Shown here piece after piece: positions 1 through 7,222 of a stretch of DNA of 8,989 bases. The stretch comes from an uncultured Alistipes sp. (GTDB taxonomy: Bacteria > Bacteroidota > Bacteroidia > Bacteroidales > Rikenellaceae): positions 1 through 8,989 of the forward strand of contig CAAGGY010000066.1 in NCBI GenBank assembly GCA_900769525.1. Reading direction: 5' to 3'. Position 1 is the first letter of the stretch, and each line of letters opens with the position of its first letter. The notes under the pieces were generated by a model. That model made no database searches, was not told the origin of the DNA, and saw only the letters and a list, made by a program, of their open reading frames with translations. The position numbers and the translations under genes were made by a program.

Positions 1-636
1 GAGGTTTGGACGGTTAAACGAACTCTTGAATACTGTGGCGTTGGTCATACTGAGGTTCTTCTGAATATCCATCTGTACCTTAGGCGTAGCTGTTGCTGTG
101 AGGGCAATCAGCGGAGCCTGGCCGATATCGTTGATGATAGGGCGGATACGGCGATACTCAGGACGGAAGTCGTGACCCCACTCCGAGATACAGTGAGCCT
201 CGTCGATAGCGTAGAACGATATCTTGATTTTACGCAAGAAGGCGATGTTGTCCTCCTTGGTAAGCGACTCAGGGGCGAAGTAGAGCAGCTTGGTGCGACC
301 ATCAAGAACATCCTGACGCACCTGTGCAATAGCCGACTTGTTGAGCGATGAGTTTAGGAAGTGGGCGATGCCCGACTCAGTAGAGAAGGTACGCATGGCG
401 TCGACCTGATTCTTCATCAGGGCGATAAGCGGCGATATGACAATAGCCACACCATCCATAATGAGTGCTGGGAGCTGGTAACATAGCGATTTACCACCTC
501 CTGTGGGCATAAGCACAAAGGTATCCTTGCCCGAAAGCACGTTGTTGATTACCGCTTCCTGGTTACCTTTGAACGATGTAAAGCCGAAATATTCGTGCAA
601 TTTCTCGTGTAAAATTCCTCCTTGTTCGGTGTCCAT
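1..636 (-). CDS. recQ: ATP-dependent DNA helicase RecQ, N-terminal 212 residues (runs off the left edge)
   Basis: RecQ is a 3'-5' superfamily 2 DNA helicase that unwinds recombination and stalled-fork intermediates. The minus strand from ATG at 636-634 stays open without a stop to base 1, giving 212 of the usual 600-730 residues. The helicase motifs appear in order: the motif 0 region FGFTSFKGNQ (17-26), Walker A MPTGGGKS (43-50), motif Ia ISPLIALMKNQV (about 68-78), the DEAH box in AIDEAHCISEWGHDFRP (143-159) including the RecQ-specific aromatic-rich loop, motif III LTATAT (179-184), and FNRPNL (207-212) just before helicase domain 2. The second RecA fold, zinc/winged-helix (RQC) and HRDC domains would lie beyond the edge. 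The start is supported by a -7 box about 27 bases upstream and by alignment of the N-terminus with the family. It is transcribed divergently from lptB. The family call is very secure. Confidence 0.96.
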   Translation of the reverse strand, partial: MDTEQGGILHEKLHEYFGFTSFKGNQEAVINNVLSGKDTFVLMPTGGGKSLCYQLPALIMDGVAIVISPLIALMKNQVDAMRTFSTESGIAHFLNSSLNKSAIAQVRQDVLDGRTKLLYFAPESLTKEDNIAFLRKIKISFYAIDEAHCISEWGHDFRPEYRRIRPIINDIGQAPLIALTATATPKVQMDIQKNLSMTNATVFKSSFNRPNL

Positions 637-662
637 AATTTTTTGTCGTGAAAAAATTTACC

Positions 663-670
663 CAAATATA
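663..670 (-). promoter_or_regulatory. Probable recQ promoter, -7 box TATATTTG
   Basis: On the minus strand these bases read TATATTTG, an exact match to the Bacteroidota -7 consensus TAnnTTTG. Transcription would start near 656, leaving a leader of about 20 bases before the recQ ATG at 636. No good TTTG is seen 19-21 bases upstream, so only half of the promoter is convincing. Confidence 0.6.
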
Positions 671-694
671 ATATATATTTTTGAAAAATAGTAA

Positions 695-702
695 TAACTT
701 TG
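695..702 (+). promoter_or_regulatory. Probable lptB promoter, -7 box TAACTTTG
   Basis: TAACTTTG matches the Bacteroidota -7 consensus TAnnTTTG. The transcript would start near 709, about 14 bases before the ATG at 723. This position argues against starting lptB at the upstream in-frame TTG (681), because the promoter would then lie inside the coding region. The -33 position is AT-rich without TTTG. The box lies 24 bases from the divergent recQ -7 box, so the two promoters share one short AT-rich region (637-722). Confidence 0.6.
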
Positions 703-722
703 TGAAAAATTTACGAAAAAAG

Positions 723-1586
723 ATGCGATTGTTCACAAGCGAATTGGTAAAATCCTATAAATCACGCACTGTGGTTAACCACGTCTCAATCGACGTTAAG
801 CAGGGCGAGATTGTAGGCTTGCTCGGTCCTAATGGTGCGGGTAAGACCACTACCTTCTATATGATAGTAGGACTTATTAAACCCAACGAGGGACGAATAT
901 TTCTCGAGGACGACAATGGAAAGGTTCTTGACCTGACCAAAGAGCCAGTATATCGTCGTGCGCAGATGGGTGTTGGTTATCTTGCCCAGGAGGCGTCGGT
1001 ATTCCGCCACCTAACCGTGGAGGACAATATACGTGCCGTACTCGAGATGACAAGCTTCTCACGTCAGTATCAGAGGGAGCGTCTCGAGCAACTTATCGAG
1101 GAGTTCCGCCTACAGAAGGTGCGTAAGAGCTATGGTAATCAGCTCTCGGGTGGTGAGCGTCGCCGTACGGAGATTGCACGTGCTGTGGCAATCAACCCTT
1201 CGTTCATCCTACTTGATGAGCCATTTGCGGGTGTTGACCCTATCGCCGTTGAGGATATTCAGAGTATCGTAGGTACGCTCAAGGATAAGAATATCGGTGT
1301 TATCATCACCGACCACAACGTCGACGAGACTTTGGCTATTACCGATAGAACATACCTCTTGTACGAGGGTAAGATTTTGAAGGCTGGTACAGCAGAGGAT
1401 CTTGCCGAGGATGAGATGGTGCGTCGTGTATATCTTGGTAGTAACTTCGTACTCCGCACATCGCCTCAGATGAAGCGTCAGATGCGTGAGCAGGAGGAGC
1501 GTGAGCGAGAGGAGGCGTTGCGAGCTTTGGGCCATGTGAGCCAGAGCAATGATGACGACGACGATGATTTTGATGATAACGAATAA
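723..1586 (+). CDS. lptB: LptB, ATPase of the LPS export ABC transporter, with an acidic C-terminal tail
   Basis: LptB is the cytoplasmic ATPase that, with LptF/LptG, drives extraction of lipopolysaccharide from the inner membrane into the Lpt bridge. The 287-residue product has all ABC motifs: Walker A GPNGAGKTT (35-43), Q-loop Q89 in GYLAQEASVF, signature LSGGERRR (141-148), Walker B FILLDEP (161-167) with catalytic E166, D-loop, and H-loop H198 in TDHN. The GYLAQEASVFRHLTVEDN and RRVYLGSNF stretches are typical of LptB rather than other ABC ATPases. ATG 723 is chosen over the in-frame TTG at 681 because a -7 box lies at 695-702 and the family N-terminus aligns here. The E. coli protein has 241 residues. 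The extra 42 residues (246-287) form a charged, probably helical stretch ending in six aspartates and FDDNE. aroA follows after 9 bases, so the two are probably cotranscribed. Confidence 0.94.
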   Translation: MRLFTSELVKSYKSRTVVNHVSIDVKQGEIVGLLGPNGAGKTTTFYMIVGLIKPNEGRIFLEDDNGKVLDLTKEPVYRRAQMGVGYLAQEASVFRHLTVEDNIRAVLEMTSFSRQYQRERLEQLIEEFRLQKVRKSYGNQLSGGERRRTEIARAVAINPSFILLDEPFAGVDPIAVEDIQSIVGTLKDKNIGVIITDHNVDETLAITDRTYLLYEGKILKAGTAEDLAEDEMVRRVYLGSNFVLRTSPQMKRQMREQEEREREEALRALGHVSQSNDDDDDDFDDNE

Positions 1587-1595
1587 CCACCATAT

Positions 1596-2867
1596 ATGGA
1601 CGATAGTTGTGTCCCTTTAGGGAATCGTTTGAGGGGAACGATAACTCCCCCCTGTTCTAAGAGCTATGCTCAGCGTGCATTGGCCGCAGCACTTCTTGCT
1701 TCGGGCCGCACAACACTTCGTGGTATAGAGCTGTGTCGTGACACACGCTCTGCCATCGCCGCCATCGAGGCGTTGGGTGCCACAGTCGAGATTATTGATG
1801 ATAATACTATTGCCATTGACGGAGGCCTTAGCCCACGTACCGACCGCCTAAATGTTGGCGAGTCGGGGCTCTCGGCACGCCTATTTACACCTATTGCTGC
1901 ACTCGCCGATAAGTCGATATGTATCTCGGGCGAGGGCACGCTGTTGCATCGCCCTATGTCGATGATGATTGAGCCACTTCAGGAGCTGGGTGTCGAGGTG
2001 CGTGATGGTGGAGGACGACTCCCTATTGAGGTGCGTGGCCCTATGCGTGGTGGCCGTGTGGTTGTCGATGGAAGTATGTCGTCGCAGTTTGTCACAGGTC
2101 TGCTTATTGCACTACCGCTGGCTCAGCGTGACACGACAATTGAGGTGCGTGGAGCTGTCTCTACGCCATATATAGATATGACGCTTGACACGTTAGAGCG
2201 TTTCGGTGTTGAGGTTATGTATCACGAGGGCGACTACTCTGAGTTCTTTATCGAAGGTGGGCAGAACTACAAGGGTGTCGACTATACTATAGAGAGTGAT
2301 TGGAGTGCTGCGGCAATGATTATGGTTGCTGCCGCTATCGCAGGTGAGGTATGTATCACTAACCTCTCGACGCTCTCACGCCAGGCCGATACAGCTATAT
2401 GTCGAGCTCTGGAGCGTGCTGGCGCTTCGCTTGTTATCGAGGAGAACTCGATAACTGTGGCGCATCGTGACCTTGAGGCCTTCACGTTTGATGCCACTCA
2501 CTGCCCCGACCTCTTCCCTGCATTGGTGGCCTTAGCGGCTGCTGCCGATGGCGTTTCGACTATCTATGGCATTGAGCGCCTAAGAGGCAAGGAGAGCGAT
2601 CGTGGTGAGGTGCTTATGCAGGAGTACGGAAAGCTCGGTATCGAGATAGAGCTCGATTACGACGAGAATGTTATGCGTGTTGTGGGTGGTAAGGTTGAGG
2701 CGGCAAAGGTCGACTCGCACGACGACCATCGTATAGCTATGTCGTTGGCAATTACTGCGTTGCGCCTTGATGAGGAGCTTAATATTCTCAACCGTGAGTG
2801 TGTTGCCAAGAGCTATCCATCATTTTTTGAGGACCTTGAATCACTCAAACTTGCAGGCCGTGAATAA
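1596..2867 (+). CDS. aroA: 3-phosphoshikimate 1-carboxyvinyltransferase (EPSP synthase)
   Basis: This cytosolic enzyme transfers the enolpyruvyl group of PEP to shikimate-3-phosphate, the sixth step to chorismate. Its 423 residues match the family length. Visible active-site residues, with presumed E. coli equivalents, are K22, S23 and R27 (same numbers), R119 of HRP (R124), the SSQ triplet 162-164, D305 in CPDLFPAL (D313), E333 and R336 in GKESDR (E341, R344), H378/R379 of DDHR (H385/R386) and K405 in AKSYP (K411). The PEP-binding loop reads GESGLSARL (88-96) where the E. coli-type enzyme has GNAGTAMRP. ATG 1596 puts K22/S23/R27 in register with E. coli, which supports this start. No Shine-Dalgarno is seen. 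The stop codon region overlaps the GTG start of aroC, the next enzyme in the pathway, so coupled translation is likely. Confidence 0.96.
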   Translation: MDDSCVPLGNRLRGTITPPCSKSYAQRALAAALLASGRTTLRGIELCRDTRSAIAAIEALGATVEIIDDNTIAIDGGLSPRTDRLNVGESGLSARLFTPIAALADKSICISGEGTLLHRPMSMMIEPLQELGVEVRDGGGRLPIEVRGPMRGGRVVVDGSMSSQFVTGLLIALPLAQRDTTIEVRGAVSTPYIDMTLDTLERFGVEVMYHEGDYSEFFIEGGQNYKGVDYTIESDWSAAAMIMVAAAIAGEVCITNLSTLSRQADTAICRALERAGASLVIEENSITVAHRDLEAFTFDATHCPDLFPALVALAAAADGVSTIYGIERLRGKESDRGEVLMQEYGKLGIEIELDYDENVMRVVGGKVEAAKVDSHDDHRIAMSLAITALRLDEELNILNRECVAKSYPSFFEDLESLKLAGRE

Positions 2868-3843
2868 TAGCTTTGGTAACATACTTCGAATGACAATCTC
2901 TGGTGCTTCGCACGCCGAGAAGGTGGGCGTTGACATCGAGGGTGTGCCTTCGGGTATAGCCCTTTCGGCTGCTGATTTTATTCCAGATTTAGAGCGTCGT
3001 CGTCCTAAATCGGTGGGTGATACTCCACGTAAGGAGGATGATGTCCCATACATTGAAGGCCTTGATTCTAAGGGTGTTACCACGGGCGATAAGATTACTA
3101 TATCCTTTCTTAATAAAAATACTCGTTCGGCAGATTACTCGCACCTTAGTCGTCAGCCTCGTCCGTCGCACGCCGATCTTACGCAGATGTTGAAGTATGG
3201 CCCAGGGTACAATCTTGCTGGTGGCGGTATTGCCTCTGGTCGTATGACCGTGGCGCTTGTTGCTGCTGGAGTGGTGGCAAAGAGGCTTATCCCTGAGGCA
3301 ATATTTGCAACCAAGCTCTGCCGTGTTGGTGCATCGACAAATCCCAATGAGTTTGACCGTATCATTGCCGAGGCTCGTGCTAATGGCGACTCTGTGGGGG
3401 GTGTTGTGGAGTGTAGGGTAGGGGGTGTGCCTGCTACCTTGGGCGAGCCATTCTTCGACTCGGTCGAGAGTGTTGTTGCGCATCTATTGTTCGCAATACC
3501 AGGTGTTAAGGGTGTAGAGTTTGGCGATGGCTTTGCCTGTGCATCTTCCTATGGCTCTGAGCGAAACGATGCCATCGTTGAGGCTTCGGGACGAACCAAG
3601 ACAAATAACGAGGGTGGCATTAATGGGGGCATCAGCAACGGAAATGAGATTGTTGTTCGTGTGGCGATTAAGCCTACGCCAAGCATTGCCCGTGAGCAGC
3701 ATACATATAATTTCGATAGCAATGCGATTGTGCCGCTTACGATTGGTGGCCGCCATGATTCGTGCATAGCTCGTCGTGCTATGGTCGTTGTTGAGGCTAT
3801 GGTGGCATTTGCCCTTGCCGATTTAAAGCTTCAAAATCAGTAG
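2860..3843 (+). CDS. aroC: Chorismate synthase, divergent and short
   Basis: AroC converts EPSP to chorismate using reduced FMN. The GTG at 2860 lies 5 bases before the aroA stop, overlapping it in another frame. It yields NNSFGNILRMT, matching the usual family start M-N-x-FG-x-x-FR-x-T, so it is preferred over the far-upstream in-frame ATG at 2767. The product has 327 residues; most bacterial members have about 350-360. Both conserved histidines are kept: H18 in GASHA (usually GESHG) and H104 in RPSHAD. The second signature reads GGGIASGRMT (121-130) instead of GGGRSSARET, keeping S126 and R128. The C-terminal signature GRHDSC (297-302) followed by RAMVVVEAMVA is good. EFGDGF, GGISNG and VRVAIKPTPSI are typical. 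The aroA neighbour confirms the pathway. The altered signature residues are odd, but the frame is intact and the gene is likely functional. Confidence 0.92.
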   Translation: MNNSFGNILRMTISGASHAEKVGVDIEGVPSGIALSAADFIPDLERRRPKSVGDTPRKEDDVPYIEGLDSKGVTTGDKITISFLNKNTRSADYSHLSRQPRPSHADLTQMLKYGPGYNLAGGGIASGRMTVALVAAGVVAKRLIPEAIFATKLCRVGASTNPNEFDRIIAEARANGDSVGGVVECRVGGVPATLGEPFFDSVESVVAHLLFAIPGVKGVEFGDGFACASSYGSERNDAIVEASGRTKTNNEGGINGGISNGNEIVVRVAIKPTPSIAREQHTYNFDSNAIVPLTIGGRHDSCIARRAMVVVEAMVAFALADLKLQNQ

Positions 3844-3846
3844 ATT

Positions 3847-4692
3847 ATGGCCACACGCAGGCAGACACTCCTACGAATTGCTGAGGCAATCACCGAACTA
3901 TATGGCGAGATTGAGGCTCGCCAGATTGCCGAGATGGTGGTCTTAGAGTGTGGCGGAATAGGTCGAAATGAACTCCTTGTTGAGCCTAATAAGGAATTGG
4001 AAATAAGCGATTTAGATAGAATAATCGGGGAGCTTTGCGAGTGGCGACCTGTTCAATATGTTATTGGTCGTGCCGACTTCGATGGTCTGAGCCTTGAGGT
4101 GGCGGAGGGAGTGTTGATACCTCGCCCTGAGACCGAAGAGCTTGTTGAGTGGATAGCGTCTGAGTGTCAGCAGGATGCGCTAATCCTCGATATTGGAACA
4201 GGCTCTGGTTGTATAGCCATTGCCCTCGGTTGTCGCCTTGCCAAGAGCCGTGTTTGGGCTCTTGATATCTCGAGCGAGGCACTCAATATTGCTCGCAGAA
4301 ATGGCGAAAAATATGCTCCAAAGGTTGAATTTTTGCAGGGCGATGCACTTGCTGACTTCTCGACTTTAGTAGCAGAAAAACTCGATGTGGTGGTCTCAAA
4401 TCCACCATATATTCCGCAGAGCGACGAGCCTACGATGCGTCGTAATGTTACCGATTATGAGCCAGCGACGGCTCTCTTTGTCGAGGACTCCGACCCATTG
4501 ATTTTTTACCGCTCAATTGCTCGCAATGCACGTAAAATGCTAAAGCCTGGAGGCAAGCTATTCTACGAGATTTACGAGCTCTATGCCGATGATATGGTGG
4601 CCATGCTGAGTGCTGAGGGATATGTCGATATTGTTGTGCGTAAGGACTTTAGAGGAAAACCACGAATGATATGTGCAAAGATGAGTTTATAG
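3847..4692 (+). CDS. prmC: Release factor glutamine N5-methyltransferase PrmC (HemK)
   Basis: PrmC methylates the glutamine of the GGQ motif in peptide-chain release factors RF1 and RF2, using S-adenosylmethionine, and so improves translation termination. The 281-residue protein has the helical N-terminal substrate-binding domain (about 1-85) ending in RPVQYVIGRADFDGL (67-81), then the linker motif LIPRPETEELVEW (90-102), the SAM-binding motif ILDIGTGSGCIAIAL (113-127), acidic D140 that should bind the SAM ribose, and the catalytic NPPY (185-188) followed by IPQ. All are diagnostic for PrmC rather than other N5-methyltransferases. ATG 3847 is 3 bases after the aroC stop and fits the family N-terminus. 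The last 22 bases overlap recX, an arrangement that suggests the two are cotranscribed and perhaps translationally coupled. Confidence 0.96.
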   Translation: MATRRQTLLRIAEAITELYGEIEARQIAEMVVLECGGIGRNELLVEPNKELEISDLDRIIGELCEWRPVQYVIGRADFDGLSLEVAEGVLIPRPETEELVEWIASECQQDALILDIGTGSGCIAIALGCRLAKSRVWALDISSEALNIARRNGEKYAPKVEFLQGDALADFSTLVAEKLDVVVSNPPYIPQSDEPTMRRNVTDYEPATALFVEDSDPLIFYRSIARNARKMLKPGGKLFYEIYELYADDMVAMLSAEGYVDIVVRKDFRGKPRMICAKMSL

Positions 4693-5192
4693 CTTCGAAT
4701 AGCAAGTCTAAGGAGCGCAAGCCCAAGACGGCTGCTCAGGCTCTGCAGTCGCTAATGCGTCTTGCAGCACGCAGCGAGAAGTCGTCGGGCGATGCTATGC
4801 GCCTTATGCAGCGCTGGGAGGTTCCTGTGGCTGAGAGGCAGGGTGTGCTCGAAAAGCTCATTGAGAGTCGTTTTATCGACGATAGTCGCTATGCTGAGGC
4901 CTATGTGCGTGAGAAGTCGAATCTATCAGGCTGGGGAGTGCGCAAAATAGCTATGCAGTTGCGCACAAAAGGTGTTTCGCAAGATATTATTACAAAGGCA
5001 CTTGGACAAATAGATAGCTCTGAATTGCAACTGCGTCTTCAAGATAAGTTACGTCGTAAGCTTAAGTGCACCAAGGCGAATTCTCAGTACGAGTTGCGAG
5101 GAAAATTGTATCGTTATGCATTCTCGCAAGGCTATGACTATGAGCAGGCTATTAAAGCCATTGAGGTAGTATGTCAAGATGACGATATGTAA
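4671..5192 (+). CDS. recX: RecX-family regulatory protein
   Basis: RecX binds RecA filaments and modulates recombination and the SOS response. The 173-residue protein is all-helical in appearance, with three-helix repeats typical of RecX. The best matches are RFIDDSRYAEAYVREK (about 67-82), close to the family's x-Y-I-D-D-x-R-Y-A motif, and the following GVRKIAMQLRTKGVSQDII, equivalent to the family's G-x-x-K-I-x-x-E-L-x-x-K-G-I. A third repeat with YRYAFSQGYDYEQAIKAI lies near the C-terminus. The first 20 residues are lysine- and serine-rich and poorly conserved, so the exact start is less certain. ATG 4671 overlaps the end of prmC by 22 bases, and adjacency of prmC and recX is a familiar Bacteroidota order. 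It is the last gene of the left-hand run, and no hairpin terminator is visible after it. Confidence 0.9.
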   Translation: MCKDEFIASNSKSKERKPKTAAQALQSLMRLAARSEKSSGDAMRLMQRWEVPVAERQGVLEKLIESRFIDDSRYAEAYVREKSNLSGWGVRKIAMQLRTKGVSQDIITKALGQIDSSELQLRLQDKLRRKLKCTKANSQYELRGKLYRYAFSQGYDYEQAIKAIEVVCQDDDM

Positions 5193-5206
5193 TAATTGCT
5201 CTTAAG

Positions 5207-5238
5207 TTTGTCTTGACCATAATTTTTTAGTATATTTG
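5207..5238 (+). promoter_or_regulatory. Bacteroidota-type promoter for the acyltransferase gene (TTTG-N20-TATATTTG)
   Basis: TTTG at 5207-5210 and TATATTTG at 5231-5238 are separated by exactly 20 bases, matching both halves and the 19-21 spacing of the Bacteroidota housekeeping promoter. Transcription would start around 5243-5245, giving a leader of about 45 bases before the ATG at 5288. It lies in the 95-base gap after recX and makes the acyltransferase gene the head of its own transcription unit. No other structure is seen in this gap. Confidence 0.8.
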
Positions 5239-5287
5239 CATCTAACGTAGGCCTAAATGAATAATCTGGCCGTTTAAATAACTGGAA

Positions 5288-6235
5288 ATGAGCGAGAAAC
5301 AGGATAATAAAGTGGATTTGAACTTGCTTCAATCTCTTGGCTTAGAGCTATTGTGGTGCTTTAGCCGTGCGCTAAGCCTGTCGCCTCGTTGGTTCCGTTT
5401 TGGTCTTTTTCAGCCATTTGTCACGCTCTTGCTTCGTATTATTGGCTATCGCTCACGTGTGATTATCCAAAATCTTGAGGGTGCATTCCCTGAGAAGTCA
5501 AAGAGTGAGATTCGCAAAATTAGAAATCGTTATTACTCAACACTCTCTGAGGTTATCATCGACACAATGAGTTTGGCTGGTGCTGATGCAAGTTGTCGTG
5601 GTAAGTATATGGTGTGGGAGGATGTTGATAAGCACGTTAAGGACCTTGCTGGTCGTGATTGGATAGCCTTAGGCTCGCATTATGGCTGTTGGGAGTATCT
5701 CTCGACATGGGCATGGGAGGTCGAGAGCGATAGGTTTATGGCTGTCTATCATCCACTACGTAGTGCCCTCTTCGAGGCCTACTATAATCGCATACGCAAC
5801 TTCTCGCCAAATCTCGATCAGGTGCCAATGAAGGGTGCTGTGCGCCACTATATCACGCATCGTTCATCGGAGTTTGGCACCTGCATAGGACTGATCTCCG
5901 ACCAGAGCCCTATACTCACAGCCGAGACCGAGTGGATAGATTTCTTAGGTCGCCCTACGGCCTTTGTTGAGGGTGCTGAGCGTCTGGCTTTAAAGTTTAA
6001 GCTGCCAGTCTACTTCGGATATATACGTCGCATCAGGGCTGGTCACTACACTGTGCGCATGGACTTAATCTACGATGGTAAAGAGAGTGTGGAGCCTAAC
6101 GAGATTACTCGTCGCTATGCTAAATCTTTGGAGCAGATGATTCGTGAGGTCCCAGAGTTGTGGATGTGGTCGCATCGCAGGTGGAGGCATACGCCCGAGA
6201 TTCAGGCCCAGAAATTTGGAAAGTCTACGATTTAA
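5288..6235 (+). CDS. Lipid A biosynthesis-type acyltransferase (LpxL/HtrB family)
   Basis: Members of this family add secondary acyl chains to lipid A at the inner membrane, taking acyl groups from acyl-ACP. The 315-residue product has a hydrophobic N-terminal segment (about 38-53) likely to anchor it. The catalytic HX4E motif is H131-YGCW-E136 in ALGSHYGCWEYL. Further family blocks are the N-terminal NLEGAFPEKS (62-71), DQSP in the central region, FLGRPTAFVEGAERLALK, and ELWMWSHRRW near the C-terminus, close to the family's DWLWTHRRW. ATG 5288 has a weak GGA eight bases upstream and a well-formed promoter at 5207-5238. The Stealth-family gene follows after 45 bases on the same strand. Bacteroidota often carry more than one such gene, and acylation of an ornithine or other aminolipid is an alternative, so no precise symbol is given. 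Confidence 0.9.
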   Translation: MSEKQDNKVDLNLLQSLGLELLWCFSRALSLSPRWFRFGLFQPFVTLLLRIIGYRSRVIIQNLEGAFPEKSKSEIRKIRNRYYSTLSEVIIDTMSLAGADASCRGKYMVWEDVDKHVKDLAGRDWIALGSHYGCWEYLSTWAWEVESDRFMAVYHPLRSALFEAYYNRIRNFSPNLDQVPMKGAVRHYITHRSSEFGTCIGLISDQSPILTAETEWIDFLGRPTAFVEGAERLALKFKLPVYFGYIRRIRAGHYTVRMDLIYDGKESVEPNEITRRYAKSLEQMIREVPELWMWSHRRWRHTPEIQAQKFGKSTI

Positions 6236-6280
6236 TTATAAGTTTGTATAGCAGCACATAACATTTTACCCAATAATACA

Positions 6281-7159
6281 ATGGATATTGTAATAACATA
6301 CGTTAATGGCCTTGACCCTGTTTGGCAAGCTGAGTACGCAAAGCATACAAATACGCCGATTCTTGAGAAACGTTTTAGGGATTGGGGCACTTTGAAATAC
6401 CTGTTTAGAGGTATCGAGAAGAATATGCCATTTATACGCAAGGTGCACCTTGTTGTCTCGGGCGAGAGCCAGGTGCCCGAGTGGCTGAATCGCAAGGAGG
6501 TGAACGTAGTGCTGCACAAGGATATCATTCCTGGGCATCTGTTGCCTACGTTCAACTGCAACCCTATTGAGATGCATCTGCACAATATCGAGGACCTTGA
6601 TGAGGAGTATCTCTATTTTAACGACGACATCTTCCCACTTATGCCGTGTAAGGCAACGGATTTCTTCTGCGAGGGAAGGGGTATATTGGGTATGAGTCAT
6701 CACATCTTCAGTTTTGATATGTTCAAGAAGATTTGTCGTAACTCCGATAATTCTGCTCGCAGGGCATTGGGCTTAAAGCCGGGTTTGCTGTTTTTGCGAC
6801 CTCAGCACATCTGCACGCCGATGCTCAAGAGTGAGGTTAAGGCTCTCTATGATAAGATAGGCGACGAGATTGTTGGCTCGATGACAACAACTCGTACGGC
6901 AAAGAACCTTAATCAATATCTATATCTCGACTATATGTATCTTAAGGGGCGTATCATCAACCGTCGTCAGCCAAGTCGCCACTTCTCGATGGGTGTAGCC
7001 TCGCCAGAGAAGATTGAGAGCTATCTGCGCAATCCTAAGCGTGCGCTTGTATGTATCAACGACGTGCATCTTAGCGACAACAAGTATCGAGCGATGCACG
7101 AAATGCTGCACCGAACATTCGAGCAGGTTTTCCCCGATAAGTCTAAGTATGAAATATAA
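6281..7159 (+). CDS. Stealth-family sugar-phosphate transferase (capsule/surface polysaccharide)
   Basis: Stealth proteins are hexose-1-phosphate transferases that build phosphodiester-linked surface polysaccharides. The 292-residue protein shows the conserved regions in order: CR1 DIVITYVNGLDPVW (2-15); CR2 starting RFRDWGTLKYLFRGIEKN (31-48) and continuing through KVHLVVSG, LPTFNCNPIE (88-97) and YLYFNDDIF with N114, D115 and D116; a CR3-like block around SMTTTRTAKNLNQYLYLDY; and CR4 CINDVHLSD (258-266). All four are typical, and the length is near the minimum seen for the family, with no added domain. It has no signal peptide and should act in the cytoplasm. The start ATG 6281 gives CR1 at residue 2, the usual position. 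A hairpin terminator begins inside its stop codon region. The donor and acceptor sugars cannot be read from the sequence. Confidence 0.92.
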   Translation: MDIVITYVNGLDPVWQAEYAKHTNTPILEKRFRDWGTLKYLFRGIEKNMPFIRKVHLVVSGESQVPEWLNRKEVNVVLHKDIIPGHLLPTFNCNPIEMHLHNIEDLDEEYLYFNDDIFPLMPCKATDFFCEGRGILGMSHHIFSFDMFKKICRNSDNSARRALGLKPGLLFLRPQHICTPMLKSEVKALYDKIGDEIVGSMTTTRTAKNLNQYLYLDYMYLKGRIINRRQPSRHFSMGVASPEKIESYLRNPKRALVCINDVHLSDNKYRAMHEMLHRTFEQVFPDKSKYEI

Positions 7160-7209
7160 AAAATGGTTGCCAGTTGAAGTCTTAAAACTGGCAACCATTT
7201 TTTATATTT
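7152..7209. terminator. Bidirectional intrinsic terminator, perfect 24-bp stem
   Basis: Bases 7152-7175 are the exact reverse complement of 7186-7209, with a 10-base loop (7176-7185). The core is AATGGTTGCCAGTT paired with AACTGGCAACCATT, flanked by a run of A on the left and T on the right. On either strand the hairpin is therefore followed by a U tract. It starts within the last codons of the Stealth gene (stop 7157-7159) and ends 13 bases before the stop of the convergent glycerophosphotransferase gene (7223), as expected for a shared terminator. Confidence 0.93.
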
Positions 7210-7222
7210 ACCATTTATCGCT

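Noticed and set aside
681..722. TTG at 681 as the start of lptB
   Set aside because: It would put the -7 box at 695-702 inside the coding region and add 14 non-conserved residues. ATG 723 matches the family start.
2767..2859. In-frame ATG at 2767 as the start of chorismate synthase
   Set aside because: The 31 extra residues read out of frame through aroA and match nothing in the family, while the GTG at 2860 gives the conserved NNSFGNILRMT start.
2989..3483. 164-codon minus-strand ORF inside aroC
   Set aside because: It is antisense to a clearly recognised gene, its residues resemble no family, and it arises from the codon bias of aroC.
6236..6280. Separate promoter for the Stealth gene (TTTG at 6243-6246)
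   Set aside because: No TAnnTTTG box lies 19-21 bases downstream; the closest sequence, TAACATTT, does not match.
6266..6703. 145-codon minus-strand ORF opposite the Stealth gene
   Set aside because: It is a shadow of the conserved Stealth blocks and has no promoter or recognisable domain.
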